From Pseudoxanthomonas sp. Root65 (lineage in GTDB: Bacteria > Pseudomonadota > Gammaproteobacteria > Xanthomonadales > Xanthomonadaceae), in NCBI RefSeq assembly GCF_001427635.1, contig NZ_LMHA01000001.1:1267501-1331500 (forward strand): a DNA stretch of 64,000 bases, in the 5' to 3' direction. Below, piece by piece: positions 26,375 to 35,674 of this stretch (position 1 is its first letter; every line of letters starts with the position of its first letter). The position numbers and the translations under genes were made by a program. The notes beneath the pieces were generated by a model, which searched no databases, was not told where the DNA came from, and was given only the letters and a program-made list of their open reading frames with translations.

Positions 26375-27045
26375 AGAACCCGATCAAGCCCTCCCTCCTG
26401 TCCGTCGTGCTGTCGGCCGCGCTGCTGGCCGCCGCGCCGGTCGCCGTGTCGGCGCAGACCGCCGCACCGGCGGCCGCCACCCGGCAGGCCAGCGCCAGCC
26501 AGGTGGTACTGGGCAGCAGCACGCGCATCCTGACCACGCTGGAGCAGCGCCGCGCCGAGTTCAAGTCCAATCCCGCCGCGCTGCGCCAGTTCGTCACCAG
26601 CGAGTTCAACACGCTGTTCGACGGCGACTACGCCGCCCGCCTGGTGCTGGGTGTGCACGGCCGCGGTGCGTCCGAGGCCGACGTGAAGCTGTTCGGCCAG
26701 GCCCTGACCGAGCGCCTGCTGTCGGCCTACGGCGCGCGCCTCTCGGACTTCAACGCGCGGTTGAAAGTGCGGGTGAAGTCGGAGTCGCCGCTGCCCGGCG
26801 GCCGCGGCGTGAAGGTCGACACCGAATTCGTGCAGCCCGACCAGACCGTCACCCCGATCACCTTCTACGCGCGCAATGTCGGCGGCCAGTGGAAGGTGTT
26901 CGACGTGCTGCCGGAAGGCGTGTCCTTCGTGCAGACGTTCAAGACCCAGTTCGACACGCCGCTGCGGCAGAAGTCCATCGCCCAGGTGGCGGCGGACCTG
27001 AAGTCCGGCAGGCTGCAGGTCAACGGCAGTGCCGGCGGCAACTGA
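26371..27045 (+). CDS. mlaC: Mla periplasmic lipid carrier MlaC
   Basis: 224 residues with a cleavable signal peptide (SVVLSAALLAAAPVAVSAQ, cut near residue 28). The mature protein carries the MlaC/Ttg2D pattern, with FVTSEFNTLFDGDYAARLVLG, PGGRGVKVDTEFVQPDQTVT, GGQWKVFDVLPEGVSFVQTF and YxxF-like KTQFDTPLRQK. MlaC shuttles phospholipids between the outer-membrane MlaA/porin complex and MlaD. The 3' end overlaps the start of the STAS gene by 17 bases. Start is fixed by coupling to mlaD. Confidence 0.92.
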   Translation: MKNPIKPSLLSVVLSAALLAAAPVAVSAQTAAPAAATRQASASQVVLGSSTRILTTLEQRRAEFKSNPAALRQFVTSEFNTLFDGDYAARLVLGVHGRGASEADVKLFGQALTERLLSAYGARLSDFNARLKVRVKSESPLPGGRGVKVDTEFVQPDQTVTPITFYARNVGGQWKVFDVLPEGVSFVQTFKTQFDTPLRQKSIAQVAADLKSGRLQVNGSAGGN

Positions 27046-27331
27046 CGCCGGCCTCCGCCGCGACGGCGACGCGCTCGTGTTCACGGGCGCGCTGGACCGC
27101 AGCGCCGCCGCCACGCTGTGGCCGCAGGCCTCGGCGCAGCTGGCCGGCGTGCAACGCATTGTCCTGACCAACGTCACTACCGTGGACAGCGCCGGGCTGG
27201 CACTGTTGGCCGAGCTCGCCGCCCGGCTGCGCGCCGGCGGCAGCGCGCCGCGTTTCGAAGGACAGCCCGCGGGTCTCGCCGACCTGCAGGCCGCTTACCG
27301 TTTGACGCCGGAACTGGATTTCCCGGCCTGA
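27029..27331 (+). CDS. mlaB: Mla STAS-domain protein MlaB
   Basis: 100 residues, a single STAS domain: RRDGDALVFTGALDRSAAAT, the phospho-loop region VLTNVTTVDSAGLALLAELA near 48 with the D-S-A-G-L signature, and a closing helix. MlaB stabilises and stimulates MlaF in the cytoplasm. It begins with GTG at 27029 and overlaps mlaC by 17 bases, an unusually deep overlap that probably ties its yield to mlaC translation. vacJ/mlaA follows 29 bases later. Confidence 0.85.
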   Translation: MPAATDAGLRRDGDALVFTGALDRSAAATLWPQASAQLAGVQRIVLTNVTTVDSAGLALLAELAARLRAGGSAPRFEGQPAGLADLQAAYRLTPELDFPA

Positions 27332-27360
27332 CCCCTCCCCGCCGTTTCCCAGGAATCAGG

Positions 27361-28365
27361 ATGACTCTGTTCCGCCTCAGCACCGTGGTCCTGCTGGCCG
27401 CCCTGACGACCGCATGCGCCTCGGCCCCGTCACCGTCGGCGAATGCGCCCGCCGAGGCGGTGGTGGTCGACAGCACGGCCACCGCGGCAGCCTCGCTGCC
27501 GCCCGAGCCGCCGATCGACCCCGCCACGATTGACGCCGCCCCCGCTATCGATGCAACCGCGGCCGGCGCCGAAGACGACTTCGCGGCGATCTATGGCCAG
27601 GGCGCCTACGACCCGGTCGCCGACCCCACCCTGCCTGCACCCGCCCAGCTGCCGACCTCGTACGACCCGTGGGAGAAGTTCAACCGCAAGGTGCATGCGT
27701 TCAACAACGTCGTCGACCGCGCGGTCGCACGCCCCCTGGCCCGTGCCTACGTGGCGGCAGTGCCGCGACCGGTGCGCTTGGGCGTGGGCAACTTCTTCGA
27801 CAACCTGCGCCAGCCGCTGACGATGGTGAACCAGTTGCTGCAGGGGCGTCCGCGCGATGCCACGCAGACGTTCGGCCGCTTCCTGCTGAACTCCACGATC
27901 GGCATCGGCGGCATCTTCGACCCCGCCAGCGACCTGAAGATGAAGCGCCGCAGCGAGGATTTCGGGCAGACGCTCGGTACCTGGGGCTGGAAGCGTTCGC
28001 GCTACGTGGAGCTGCCATTCTTCGGCCCGCGCACCGTGCGCGACGTGCTCGGCCTGGCCGGCGACATGCCGCTCAGTCCGACCCGGTACGTGGAAGAGGA
28101 CAAGACCCGCATCTTCCTGCAGGGCCTGAACCTGGTGGACACCCGTGCGCAGCTGCTGTCTCTGGACAGCCTGCGCGAAGGCGCGGTGGACGATTACGCG
28201 CTGGTCCGCGACTCGTGGCTGCAGCGCCGCAACTACCAGATCGAAAGCCACCGCACGCAGCAGCAGCCGGACGAGGAGCTGCCGGAATACCTGCGCGACG
28301 ACGAGATCAACCCGACCGTCCCGGTGGATGCCATGCCGATGCCGGAGATCAGCGGCGGCGGTTGA
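27361..28365 (+). CDS. mlaA: Outer-membrane lipoprotein MlaA (VacJ)
   Basis: 334 residues. Signal peptide ends LTTAC (lipobox, Cys19), so it is an outer-membrane lipoprotein. A Pro/Ala-rich spacer (about 20-90) is followed by the MlaA domain: YDPWEKFNRKVHAFNNVVDR near 101, PVRLGVGNFFDNLRQPLTMV near 139, GRFLLNSTIGIGGIFDPA near 177 and DFGQTLGTWG near 199. MlaA removes misplaced phospholipid from the outer leaflet and passes it to MlaC. Having mlaA in the same operon as mlaFEDCB is common in this group. A hairpin terminator follows 23 bases after the stop. Confidence 0.92.
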   Translation: MTLFRLSTVVLLAALTTACASAPSPSANAPAEAVVVDSTATAAASLPPEPPIDPATIDAAPAIDATAAGAEDDFAAIYGQGAYDPVADPTLPAPAQLPTSYDPWEKFNRKVHAFNNVVDRAVARPLARAYVAAVPRPVRLGVGNFFDNLRQPLTMVNQLLQGRPRDATQTFGRFLLNSTIGIGGIFDPASDLKMKRRSEDFGQTLGTWGWKRSRYVELPFFGPRTVRDVLGLAGDMPLSPTRYVEEDKTRIFLQGLNLVDTRAQLLSLDSLREGAVDDYALVRDSWLQRRNYQIESHRTQQQPDEELPEYLRDDEINPTVPVDAMPMPEISGGG

Positions 28366-28388
28366 GGCGGTACTTCGGACAGACAACG

Positions 28389-28418
28389 GAACGGCGCCCC
28401 AGGGCGCCGTTCTGCTTT
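28389..28418 (+). terminator. Hairpin terminator after mlaA
   Basis: Ten-base stem GAACGGCGCC/GGCGCCGTTC with a CCAG loop, then TGCTTTGG. It closes the mla operon; the T-run is weak. Confidence 0.65.
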
Positions 28419-28424
28419 GGCTGT

Positions 28425-28497
28425 TGTGGGAGCGACGTCAGTCGCGATGCTTTGCGCTTGCCCCAAGGAAAAGCTCGCGACTCACGTCGCTCCCACA
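28425..28497. repeat. TGTGGGAGCGACGT inverted-repeat element, copy 1
   Basis: Arms beginning TGTGGGAGCGACGTCAGTCG and the inverse ending GACTCACGTCGCTCCCACA, between the convergent mlaA and rmuC genes. It is the first of five copies in this window with near-identical arms and unrelated middles. Confidence 0.85.
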
Positions 28498-28506
28498 TCA
28501 CTCGGT

Positions 28507-29850
28507 TCACTCGGCTTCGTCTTCACCCAGCAGCTTCGTGCCATCGCCGCTGGGCAGCGATTCCACCTCGCGCAGGCTGCGCTCGATGGCGCGCGTACGC
28601 ACGCCGGTCTGGTCGATCTGCTTGCTGGCCTGGTCGAGCTTGGTCTTCACCGAATCCATCACGTCACCGAACTTGCCGAACTCGCGCTTGGCGTTGGCCA
28701 GGATGTTCCAGACCTCCGCCGAACGCTTCTCGATGGCCACGGTGCGGAACCCCACCTGCAAGCTGGTCAGCAGGGCCAGCAGCGTGGTGGGTCCGGCGAT
28801 GGTGATGCGCAGGTCGCGTTGGATCGCCTCGAACAGGCCCGGACGGCGCAGCACTTCGGCGTACAGGCCCTCGGTGGGCAGGAACATGATCGCGAACTCG
28901 GTGGTGTGCGGCACCGAGATGTACTTGCGGATCTCCTGCGCCTGCTTGCGCACGGCGCGCTCCAGCGCGTCGCTGGCCTGCTTGACGGCATCGGCGTCCG
29001 CACGCTCCTGCGCATCGAGCAGGCGCTCGTAGTCCTCGCGCGGGAACTTGGCGTCGATCGGCAGCCACACCACCGCATCGCCAGTGGAACCGGGGAACCG
29101 CACGGCGAACTCCACGCGCTCGCCGCTGCCGGGCACGGTGGCCACATTGCCGGCGTACTGGTCGGGCGCGAACACCTGTTCCAGCAGGCCCGCCAACTGC
29201 ACTTCGCCGAACACGCCGCGACTCTTCACGTTGGTCAGCACGCGTTGCAGGCCACCGACATCGGCTGCCAGCTTGTTCATGTCGCCCAGACCCTGGTGCA
29301 CCTGCGCCAGCATGCGGGTGACGTTGCCGAAACTTTCCGTCAGCCGGGTTTCCAGCGTCGCGTGCAGCTTCTCATCCACCGTCGCACGCATCTGCTCGAG
29401 CTTCTGCGCGTTGTCGGCCTGCAGTTCCTTCAGGCGATCCTCCAGCGTGGCGCGCATCTCGCCGATGCGCTGCTCGTTGCGCTGGGTCAGTTCGTTGAGC
29501 CGCTGGCCCAGCGTATCGGCGAAGCGCTGCTGCGACTCGGACGCTTCCAGGCGGCCCTTGCGCGCGTCTTCGGTCAAGGTATCGCGCAGCACGTCCAGGC
29601 GCTGGTCGGTGCGGGTGCTCAGGTCGGCCAGGTTGCGGGCGAAACCGTCGATGCGCGCTTCCTGCGCGCGCGACAGGCCTTCCAGCTGCTCGCGCAGCTC
29701 GCCGCGGCCTTCGCGTTGTTCGTCGCGCAGCGCGCGCTCCAGCAGGTCGCCGATGCGCGCTTCCGGGCGGCGCAGCACCAGCACCGCCAGCAGCAGCACG
29801 GCGACGGCGACAAGGACCAGCAGGAGGATGAGCAGGGTCTGGGAATCCAT
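28507..29850 (-). CDS. rmuC: DNA recombination protein RmuC
   Basis: 447 residues. The N-terminus is a hydrophobic anchor (about 4-25). A long coiled coil follows (30-190, with TQRNEQRIGEMRATLEDRLK-type heptads), then the RmuC nuclease-like domain: LQRVLTNVKSRGVFGEVQLA near 202, LPIDAKFPREDYERLLDA near 268 and IMFLPTEGLYAEVLRRPG near 329. RmuC limits rearrangements at inverted repeats and is related to restriction-endonuclease folds. It is convergent with mlaA and separated by a repeat element. Divergent from the SUFU gene. Confidence 0.9.
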   Translation of the reverse strand: MDSQTLLILLLVLVAVAVLLLAVLVLRRPEARIGDLLERALRDEQREGRGELREQLEGLSRAQEARIDGFARNLADLSTRTDQRLDVLRDTLTEDARKGRLEASESQQRFADTLGQRLNELTQRNEQRIGEMRATLEDRLKELQADNAQKLEQMRATVDEKLHATLETRLTESFGNVTRMLAQVHQGLGDMNKLAADVGGLQRVLTNVKSRGVFGEVQLAGLLEQVFAPDQYAGNVATVPGSGERVEFAVRFPGSTGDAVVWLPIDAKFPREDYERLLDAQERADADAVKQASDALERAVRKQAQEIRKYISVPHTTEFAIMFLPTEGLYAEVLRRPGLFEAIQRDLRITIAGPTTLLALLTSLQVGFRTVAIEKRSAEVWNILANAKREFGKFGDVMDSVKTKLDQASKQIDQTGVRTRAIERSLREVESLPSGDGTKLLGEDEAE

Positions 29851-30013
29851 GCCGACAGTGTAGCCGCTGCCGTCTCACCGCCTGCGCCAGGGGCCGCGGC
29901 GAGGGCGTCGCAACGGAAGCGCGCGCACCGTCACGGGATGCACAGGTGCGCATTGACCCGCCGGTTCCGCCAGCGCACAGTCGCGGCGCACTGACCGCTT
30001 GGGGAAAGCCGGC

Positions 30014-30652
30014 ATGCTGCAACGCCTCCGCACACTGATGGGCGCCGCGCCCGATCCGTTGCCTGCCCTTGCGGCGGCGCGTGCGGCCGCCTTGCGCGAC
30101 GCATGGGGCGAACCCGAACGCATCGACCATGACCGCGATCGCCAGCACCGCGTCGACGTGCATGTGTACCCGCGTGCGTTCCCGGAAGGCGATGGCGAGG
30201 GCTACGTGCTGGCCACCAGCGGTATGAGCGACCGTCTGATGACGCTGCCGGCCCGCTACGACGGCGACGAGTCGGCCGCGCGCGAGCTGTTCTGGTACGT
30301 GCGCGAACCGCATCCGGCCTTCATCGAGCGGCTGCGCTGGCTGGCGAAACTGCCGTTCGCCGAAGGCAGCTGGCTGGGCTACGGGCACACCGTGCCGCTG
30401 CCGGCACCGCCGCTGGACGGCTCGCCGTTCTCGACCTTCCTGCTGCTGCCGCCCGCGCTGGCCAGCGACCGGCACCTGTTCGACAACCTCCACCTGCACG
30501 GCCATGGTGTGGAAGCGCTGGTGGTGCACCTGCTGTCGGATGCCGAGTACGACCTGGTGCGTTCGGACGAAGGGCTGGACGTGTTCCTCGACCTGCTCGA
30601 CGTGCACCGCTACCCGCCGGTGTTCGATCCTGCGCGCGCGTCGTATCTCTGA
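30014..30652 (+). CDS. Suppressor-of-fused (SUFU) domain protein
   Basis: 212 residues matching the bacterial SUFU-like domain. It has HRVDVHVYPRAFPEGDGEGY near 46, LATSGMSDRLMTLPA near 67 (the conserved T-G-M-S block), ELFWYVREPHPAFIERLRWL near 91 and FLLLPPALASD near 144. It contains no export signal. Bacterial members have no settled function; some sit in polymorphic-toxin immunity loci, but no toxin gene is adjacent here. The ATG at 30014 is preferred to a TTG five codons upstream. Confidence 0.7.
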   Translation: MLQRLRTLMGAAPDPLPALAAARAAALRDAWGEPERIDHDRDRQHRVDVHVYPRAFPEGDGEGYVLATSGMSDRLMTLPARYDGDESAARELFWYVREPHPAFIERLRWLAKLPFAEGSWLGYGHTVPLPAPPLDGSPFSTFLLLPPALASDRHLFDNLHLHGHGVEALVVHLLSDAEYDLVRSDEGLDVFLDLLDVHRYPPVFDPARASYL

Positions 30653-30813
30653 GTCGCACCGGCGCGGCGTGGTGCGCCGCCGATTGCCAGCGCCGGCCCG
30701 GGCCGCTTAGGCTGCGGGCGGTCGCGGGCGACACGCCGCCGACCATCCCCCGACCCGCCAGCGCTGGCACCCCGCCCGCGCGCAGTTCCGTTGACGCACC
30801 CCGAGGAGTTTCC

Positions 30814-32250
30814 ATGACCTGGCTACGGCGCAAATCCATCGACCGGATCACCGAGCACGAAGAAGGCCGTCGACTGGTCCCCACGCTGAGCTGGCCGCAC
30901 CTGGTGGCGCTGGGCATCGGTGCGATCGTCGGCACCGGCATCTACACGCTGATCGGCGTGGGCGCCGAGAAGGCCGGCCCGGCGGTGCTGATCTCCTTCG
31001 TCGTCGCCGGCGTGGTCTGTGCCTGCGCAGCGCTGGCCTATGCCGAGCTGTCGACGATGATGCCGGCCGCCGGCAGCGCCTACACCTACAGCTATGGCGT
31101 GCTGGGCGAAGCGATTGCCTGGATCGTGGGCTGGAGCCTGATCCTCGAATACTCGCTGGTCGTCAGCACGGTGGCGGTCGGCTGGTCGGGGTACTTCGTC
31201 GGCTTCCTCGAATGGGTGCAACAGAACTTCGGCTGGAACGTCACCCTGCCCGCGGCGCTGTCGGCCGGACCGCATGCCGGCGGCGTGATCAACCTGCCCG
31301 CCATCGTCATCACCTTCCTCGTCGCCGGCATGCTGATCGCCGGTACGCGCGAGAGCGCCACGCTCAATGCCGTCCTGGTGGTGCTCAAGCTGATCGCCCT
31401 GGCGGTGTTCATCGCGGTCGCACTGCCGGCCTTCAACCCGGACAACCTGCAGCCGTTCATGCCGTACGGCTTCCCGAAGTCGATCGGACCCGATGGCGTC
31501 GAACGCGGCGTGATGGCGGCGGCGGCGATCATCTTCTTCGCCTTCTACGGCTTCGATGCGATCTCCACCGCCGCCGAGGAAACGAAGAATCCCGGCCGCG
31601 ACCTGTCCATCGGCATCATCGGCTCGATGGTCGGCTGCACGCTGATCTATCTGGTGGTCGCGGTGGCGGCGGTCGGTGCGCTGAGCTACACCGTGTTCGG
31701 CCAGAGCGCCGAGCCGCTGGCGTTGATCATGCGCGAACTGGGCCATGGCACCGCCGCGCTGGTGATCGGCATCGTGGCGATCGTCGCGCTGCCGACGGTG
31801 CTGCTGGCGTTCTTCTACGGGCAGAGCCGCATCTTCTTCGTGATGTCGCGCGACGGCCTGCTGCCGCGCAGCCTGTCGAAGGTCAATCCGCGCACCGGCA
31901 CACCGGTGGCGATCACCGTGTTCACCGCCGTGCTGGTGGCGGCGCTCGCGGGCGTGGCGCGGCTGGACGAAATCGCTGCGCTCGCCAATGCCGGCACGCT
32001 GGCGGCGTTCGTCGCGGTCGGCGTCTGCCTGCTGGTGCTGCGTACCCGCGAGCCCAACCGTCCGCGCGTGTTCCGCACGCCGCTGGCGTGGGTGGTCGGG
32101 CCGGTGGCGATCCTCGGCTGCCTGTACCTGTTCTGGAGCCTGCCGCACCGCACGCAACTGTGGTTCCTGGTGTGGAACGTGGTCGGCATCATCGTCTACC
32201 TGGCCTACAGCCGCCGCAACAGCATGCTCGCCAAGGGCGGCGACGCCTGA
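30814..32250 (+). CDS. APC-family amino-acid permease
   Basis: 478 residues with 12 predicted membrane segments. The cytoplasmic N-terminus [20 protein letters not shown] leads to [12 protein letters not shown], the glycine-rich substrate and helix-1 motif. Later blocks, [20 protein letters not shown] and [19 protein letters not shown], are typical for cationic amino-acid transporters of the YfnA/CAT group. It should import amino acids using an ion gradient; specificity cannot be read. Start at 30814 has CGAGGAG 7 bases upstream. Single-gene unit, followed by a large palindrome. Confidence 0.85.
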   Translation: MTWLRRKSIDRITEHEEGRRLVPTLSWPHLVALGIGAIVGTGIYTLIGVGAEKAGPAVLISFVVAGVVCACAALAYAELSTMMPAAGSAYTYSYGVLGEAIAWIVGWSLILEYSLVVSTVAVGWSGYFVGFLEWVQQNFGWNVTLPAALSAGPHAGGVINLPAIVITFLVAGMLIAGTRESATLNAVLVVLKLIALAVFIAVALPAFNPDNLQPFMPYGFPKSIGPDGVERGVMAAAAIIFFAFYGFDAISTAAEETKNPGRDLSIGIIGSMVGCTLIYLVVAVAAVGALSYTVFGQSAEPLALIMRELGHGTAALVIGIVAIVALPTVLLAFFYGQSRIFFVMSRDGLLPRSLSKVNPRTGTPVAITVFTAVLVAALAGVARLDEIAALANAGTLAAFVAVGVCLLVLRTREPNRPRVFRTPLAWVVGPVAILGCLYLFWSLPHRTQLWFLVWNVVGIIVYLAYSRRNSMLAKGGDA

Positions 32251-32252
32251 TC

Positions 32253-32325
32253 GCGTAGCGTGCGCTGCGCGCACGACCTCGGGATCTTCATTCGATCCGG
32301 GTCGTGCGCGTGGCGCACGCTACGC
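32253..32325. repeat. Large imperfect palindrome GCGTAGCGTGCGC
   Basis: Arms GCGTAGCGTGCGC at 32253-32265 and GCGCACGCTACGC at 32313-32325, with inner matching segments GCGCACGACC/GGTCGTGCGC. The whole 73 bases can fold into one long stem. It begins 2 bases after the permease stop and may act as a terminator or 3'-end stabiliser. Confidence 0.6.
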
Positions 32326-32419
32326 GTCCATACGCCTGCGTGTGCAGGCGCGGTGCTTCATTCCCGGCGCCCGCGGCACTAAGATGCCGCGCAGGCACAC
32401 CATCCCCCGGGTTACCACG

Positions 32420-33637
32420 TTGATCATCCATCCCAAAGTCCGCGGCTTCATCTGCACTACCACTCATCCGCTCGGGTGCGAGCTCAACGTGCGTGACCAG
32501 ATCGCCGCCACGCGCGCGCAGGGCGTGCGCAGCGACGGGCCGAAGAAGGTGCTGGTGATCGGCGCATCCAGCGGCTACGGCCTGGCGGCGCGCATCAGCG
32601 CGGCGTTCGGCTTCGGCGCGGATACGCTGGGCGTGTTCTTCGAGAAGCCCGGCAGCGAGAAGAAGCCGGGCACGGCCGGCTGGTACAACTCGGCCGCGTT
32701 CGACAAGTTCGCGAAGGACGCCGGCCTCTACAGCAAGTCGATCAACGGCGATGCGTTCTCCGACGAAGCACGCGCCAAGGTCATCGAGCTGATCAAGAAC
32801 GAGATGGGCGGCCAGGTCGACCTGGTGGTCTATTCACTGGCCTCGCCGGTGCGCAAGCTGCCGTCGACCGGTGAAGTGAAGCGCTCGGCGCTGAAGCCGA
32901 TCGGTGCGCCGTACACGTCCACCGCCATCGACACCAACAAGGACCAGATCACCCAGGCCACGATCGAACCGGCGACCGAGCAGGAGATCGCCGACACCGT
33001 CACCGTGATGGGCGGGCAGGACTGGGAACTGTGGATCGATGCGCTGGACCAGGCCGGCGTGCTGGCCGACGGCGCACGCACGGTGGCCTTCAGCTACATC
33101 GGCACCGACATCACTTGGCCGATCTACTGGCACGGCGCGCTGGGCCGCGCCAAGGTGGACCTGGACCAGACCGCACAGCGCCTGGATGCACGTCTCAAGA
33201 AGACCGGCGGCACCGCGAATGTCGCCGTGCTGAAGTCGGTGGTGACGCAGGCCAGCTCCGCAATCCCGGTGATGCCGCTGTACATCAGCATCGTCTTCAA
33301 GGTGATGAAGGAACTGGGCCTACACGAAGGCACCATCGAACAGCTGGACCGCCTGTACCGCGAGCGCATGTACCGCGCCGACGGTGCGCCGGCCGAGACC
33401 GACGACGAGAACCGCCTGCGCTTGGACGACTGGGAACTGAAGCCCGAAGTGCAAGAGAAGGCCAAGGCGCTGTGGCCGCAGGTCACCAGCGAGAACCTGT
33501 TCCAGCTGACCGACTACGCAAACTACAAGCACGAGTTCCTCAAGCTGTTCGGCTTCGAGCGCAGCGACGTGGACTACGACGCCGACGTCGACCCGGACGT
33601 GAAGTTCGACTGCATCGAACTGTCGCCGGAGAGCTGA
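32420..33637 (+). CDS. fabV: Enoyl-[ACP] reductase FabV, TTG start
   Basis: 405 residues counted from a TTG at 32420. The N-terminus (L/M)[18 protein letters not shown] is the FabV signature and does not extend further in relatives. FabV is the NADH-dependent reductase for the last step of fatty-acid elongation and is insensitive to triclosan in characterised members. Visible motifs are the cofactor loop [15 protein letters not shown] near 41 and the catalytic Y-x8-K ([10 protein letters not shown]) near 235-244. An ATG at 32384 would add 12 unconserved residues. Xanthomonads use FabV as a principal enoyl reductase. Confidence 0.92.
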   Translation: MIIHPKVRGFICTTTHPLGCELNVRDQIAATRAQGVRSDGPKKVLVIGASSGYGLAARISAAFGFGADTLGVFFEKPGSEKKPGTAGWYNSAAFDKFAKDAGLYSKSINGDAFSDEARAKVIELIKNEMGGQVDLVVYSLASPVRKLPSTGEVKRSALKPIGAPYTSTAIDTNKDQITQATIEPATEQEIADTVTVMGGQDWELWIDALDQAGVLADGARTVAFSYIGTDITWPIYWHGALGRAKVDLDQTAQRLDARLKKTGGTANVAVLKSVVTQASSAIPVMPLYISIVFKVMKELGLHEGTIEQLDRLYRERMYRADGAPAETDDENRLRLDDWELKPEVQEKAKALWPQVTSENLFQLTDYANYKHEFLKLFGFERSDVDYDADVDPDVKFDCIELSPES

Positions 33638-33659
33638 GCTCTTCGCATGGCGCATGGAA

Positions 33660-33685
33660 AGGGCGGGCTTCGGCCCGCCTTTTTT
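33660..33685 (+). terminator. Rho-independent terminator after fabV
   Basis: Stem GGCGGGC/GCCCGCC with a TTCG tetraloop, flanked by A's upstream and six T's downstream. Classical intrinsic terminator. Confidence 0.9.
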
Positions 33686-33698
33686 CGTTGCTCTCGCA

Positions 33699-33765
33699 TG
33701 TGGGAGCGACGTAAGTCGCGATGGCACATCTTGAACACTTCTTCGCGACTTACGTCGCTCCCACA
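33699..33765. repeat. TGTGGGAGCGACGT inverted-repeat element, copy 2
   Basis: Same arms as copy 1, here TGTGGGAGCGACGTAAGTCG and GACTTACGTCGCTCCCACA. It lies between the fabV terminator and the convergent DUF1080 gene. Confidence 0.85.
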
Positions 33766-33772
33766 GTAAAGC

Positions 33773-34441
33773 CTACGAGCACTTTGGGTCCAACGCGCGG
33801 ATACGCATCTTGCGCAGGTGCACGGGGTTGCCATGGTCCTGCACGGCGAGATGCCCGCGCCGCGCCTTGGCGAATTCCGGCTGGTCGGCGAACTTGCTCG
33901 CCGCCACGCGCCGGCGCCAGTCGTCGCTGTCCAGATCGTAAGCCGCCACGCGCACGCCGTTGAGCCAGTGCTCCACGCGCGGACCGCAGGCGACGATGCG
34001 CGTTTCGTTGTACTCATCGATCGGACGCAACACGTCGCGCGCCGGTGCGATCAGGTCGTACACGGCACCGGTCCGATGGCTGGGGATGACGCGGTCCTCG
34101 GCTTCCCGGTCGTCGAGCAGTTGGTATTCCACCGCGCGCGCCCACACCGGTGACGCATCGACGGCGCGATAGAACAGGCCACTGTTGCCGCCTGCAGGCA
34201 GGCGCCATTCCAGTTCCAGTTCGAAGTCGTCATAGGCCGCGACGCTGATGATGTCGCCACCGCCGGCCGTCGTCAGCGCGAGCTCGCCGCCGCTCGCCTG
34301 CCAGCGCGCATCCAGCGTGGATGCGCCGACGCTGCGCCATTGCGCGGCATCCGCAAGCGACTGCCACGGGGCGGCCGGCGTGGAGGCACAGCCGGATAGC
34401 AGTGCGGCCAGCAGGATCGATGCGATCCGCCGGCCGCGCAT
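33773..34441 (-). CDS. DUF1080 (3-keto-disaccharide hydrolase-like) lipoprotein
   Basis: 222 residues. Signal peptide MRGRRIASILLAALLSGC gives a lipidated Cys18. The mature domain is a concanavalin-like jelly roll of the DUF1080 family: DDFELELEWRLPAGGNSGLF near 82, AVEYQLLDDREAEDR near 112 and EYNETRIVACGPRVEHWLNG near 153. DUF1080 members include 3-keto-glycoside hydrolases and carbohydrate binders; activity here is unproven. Its start is 2 bases after the rlmI stop, so the two are translationally linked. It converges on fabV. Confidence 0.8.
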   Translation of the reverse strand: MRGRRIASILLAALLSGCASTPAAPWQSLADAAQWRSVGASTLDARWQASGGELALTTAGGGDIISVAAYDDFELELEWRLPAGGNSGLFYRAVDASPVWARAVEYQLLDDREAEDRVIPSHRTGAVYDLIAPARDVLRPIDEYNETRIVACGPRVEHWLNGVRVAAYDLDSDDWRRRVAASKFADQPEFAKARRGHLAVQDHGNPVHLRKMRIRALDPKCS

Positions 34442-34443
34442 GC

Positions 34444-35622
34444 TCAGTCCACCACGCGGCAGAACACCGCCTTCAGATAGCGCGATTCCTGCACGTGCGC
34501 CATGAACGGGTGGTCGGGACCGGCACCGGCGACCTTGAGGATCTGGATCGTGCGACCGGAGAAGTAGGCGGCGCGGCGCAGCATGTCGAGGAACTGCTCC
34601 TCGCTGACCAGGCCGGTGCACGAGAACGTGGCGAACAGGCCACCCGGCTTCACCACGCCGAGCGCCAGCTTGTTCATGTCCAGGTATTTCTTCAGCGCGG
34701 CGATCACCTGCTCGCGGTCGCGCGTCATCTTGGCCGGATCGAGGATCACCACGTCGTACTGCTCGCCGCGGTTCGCCGCGTCGCGCAGGTACGGGAAGAT
34801 GTCGGCCTGGACGAACTTGGGCCGCGCGTTGTTGAGCTTGGCGTTGCCCTTGGCGATCTGGATGACGTCCTGGTCGATGTCCACGCCGACCACCTCGGCC
34901 GCGCCGCGCGCCGCGGCATACACCGCGAAGCCGCCGGTGTTGCAGCACAGGTCGAGCACGCTCTTGCCCTCGACCTGGCGGCTGAGCCACTCGCGGTTCT
35001 CGCGCTGGTCGGCGAAGAAACCCGTCTTGTGCGCGCCGGCCGGGTCGGCGCGGAACTTCACGCCGTACTCGGTGATCACCGACGCTTCGGTCGTGGTGTT
35101 GCCGTGGAACTCGAAGCTCTCCTGCTTCTGCACGTGCTCATCGGCGAAGCTGTGGAAGCGGCAACCGGGGAACTGCTCGCGCAGCGCCTCGTAGATCCAT
35201 TCGCGATGGCGGAACATGCCGGCAGCGAAGAACTCCACCACGATCAGGTCGCCGTAGCGGTCGACGACCAGGCCGGACAGGCCGTCGCCTTCGGCATGCA
35301 CCACGCGCCAGGCATCGCTGATGGCGTCCAGCTTCAGCACGTCGCGGCGCAGCGAGACGGCGGCGGCGATCTTGCGTGAGAACCAGCCGGCGTCGACCGG
35401 GATGTCCGGGTGGGTCTCCAGGATGCGCACGGCGATGCGCGAATGGCCGTTGTAGAAGCCGCGGCCGATCCACTCGCCATCCACGCCGACCACCTCGACC
35501 ACCGTCCCCGGCTTGGGTTTGGCGGCGGGCTTCTCGACCAGTTTCTGGAAGATCCACGGGTGGCTGGAACGCCAGGCGTTCTTCAGGCGTACGGTCGGGT
35601 TGGGCGTATTCATGAACGGCAT
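34444..35622 (-). CDS. rlmI: 23S rRNA m5C methyltransferase RlmI-like
   Basis: 392 residues, the size of RlmI. An N-terminal PUA domain (VRLKNAWRSSHPWIFQKLVE, then VVEVVGVDGEWIGRGFYNG) precedes a middle domain with VDRYGDLIVVEFF. The SAM-binding methyltransferase follows: VLDLCCNTGGFAVYAAARGA near 224, VVGVDIDQD near 245, VVILDPAKMTRDR near 291 and the catalytic-type FSCTGLV near 340. E. coli RlmI modifies C1962 of 23S rRNA; the same site is inferred. Two ATGs (35622 and 35613) are possible starts. Divergent from terC. Confidence 0.88.
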   Translation of the reverse strand: MPFMNTPNPTVRLKNAWRSSHPWIFQKLVEKPAAKPKPGTVVEVVGVDGEWIGRGFYNGHSRIAVRILETHPDIPVDAGWFSRKIAAAVSLRRDVLKLDAISDAWRVVHAEGDGLSGLVVDRYGDLIVVEFFAAGMFRHREWIYEALREQFPGCRFHSFADEHVQKQESFEFHGNTTTEASVITEYGVKFRADPAGAHKTGFFADQRENREWLSRQVEGKSVLDLCCNTGGFAVYAAARGAAEVVGVDIDQDVIQIAKGNAKLNNARPKFVQADIFPYLRDAANRGEQYDVVILDPAKMTRDREQVIAALKKYLDMNKLALGVVKPGGLFATFSCTGLVSEEQFLDMLRRAAYFSGRTIQILKVAGAGPDHPFMAHVQESRYLKAVFCRVVD

Positions 35623-35635
35623 TTTACCTGCCCGG

Positions 35636-35664
35636 TTGACCGCGCCGGGCGCCGCCCGGACAAT
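35636..35664 (+). promoter_or_regulatory. Near-consensus sigma-70 promoter of terC
   Basis: TTGACC at 35636-35641, a 17-base spacer, and GACAAT at 35659-35664. A transcript would begin near 35671, just ahead of the riboswitch. Confidence 0.75.
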
Positions 35665-35674
35665 TCGCCGCAGA

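Noticed and set aside
28417..29994. 525-codon plus-strand frame opposite rmuC
   Set aside because: Antisense of rmuC, His/Gln/Leu-rich, begins inside a repeat element.
30823..32274. 483-codon minus-strand frame opposite the amino-acid permease
   Set aside because: Product is Arg/Gln/Asp-rich low complexity; the permease on the plus strand is clear.
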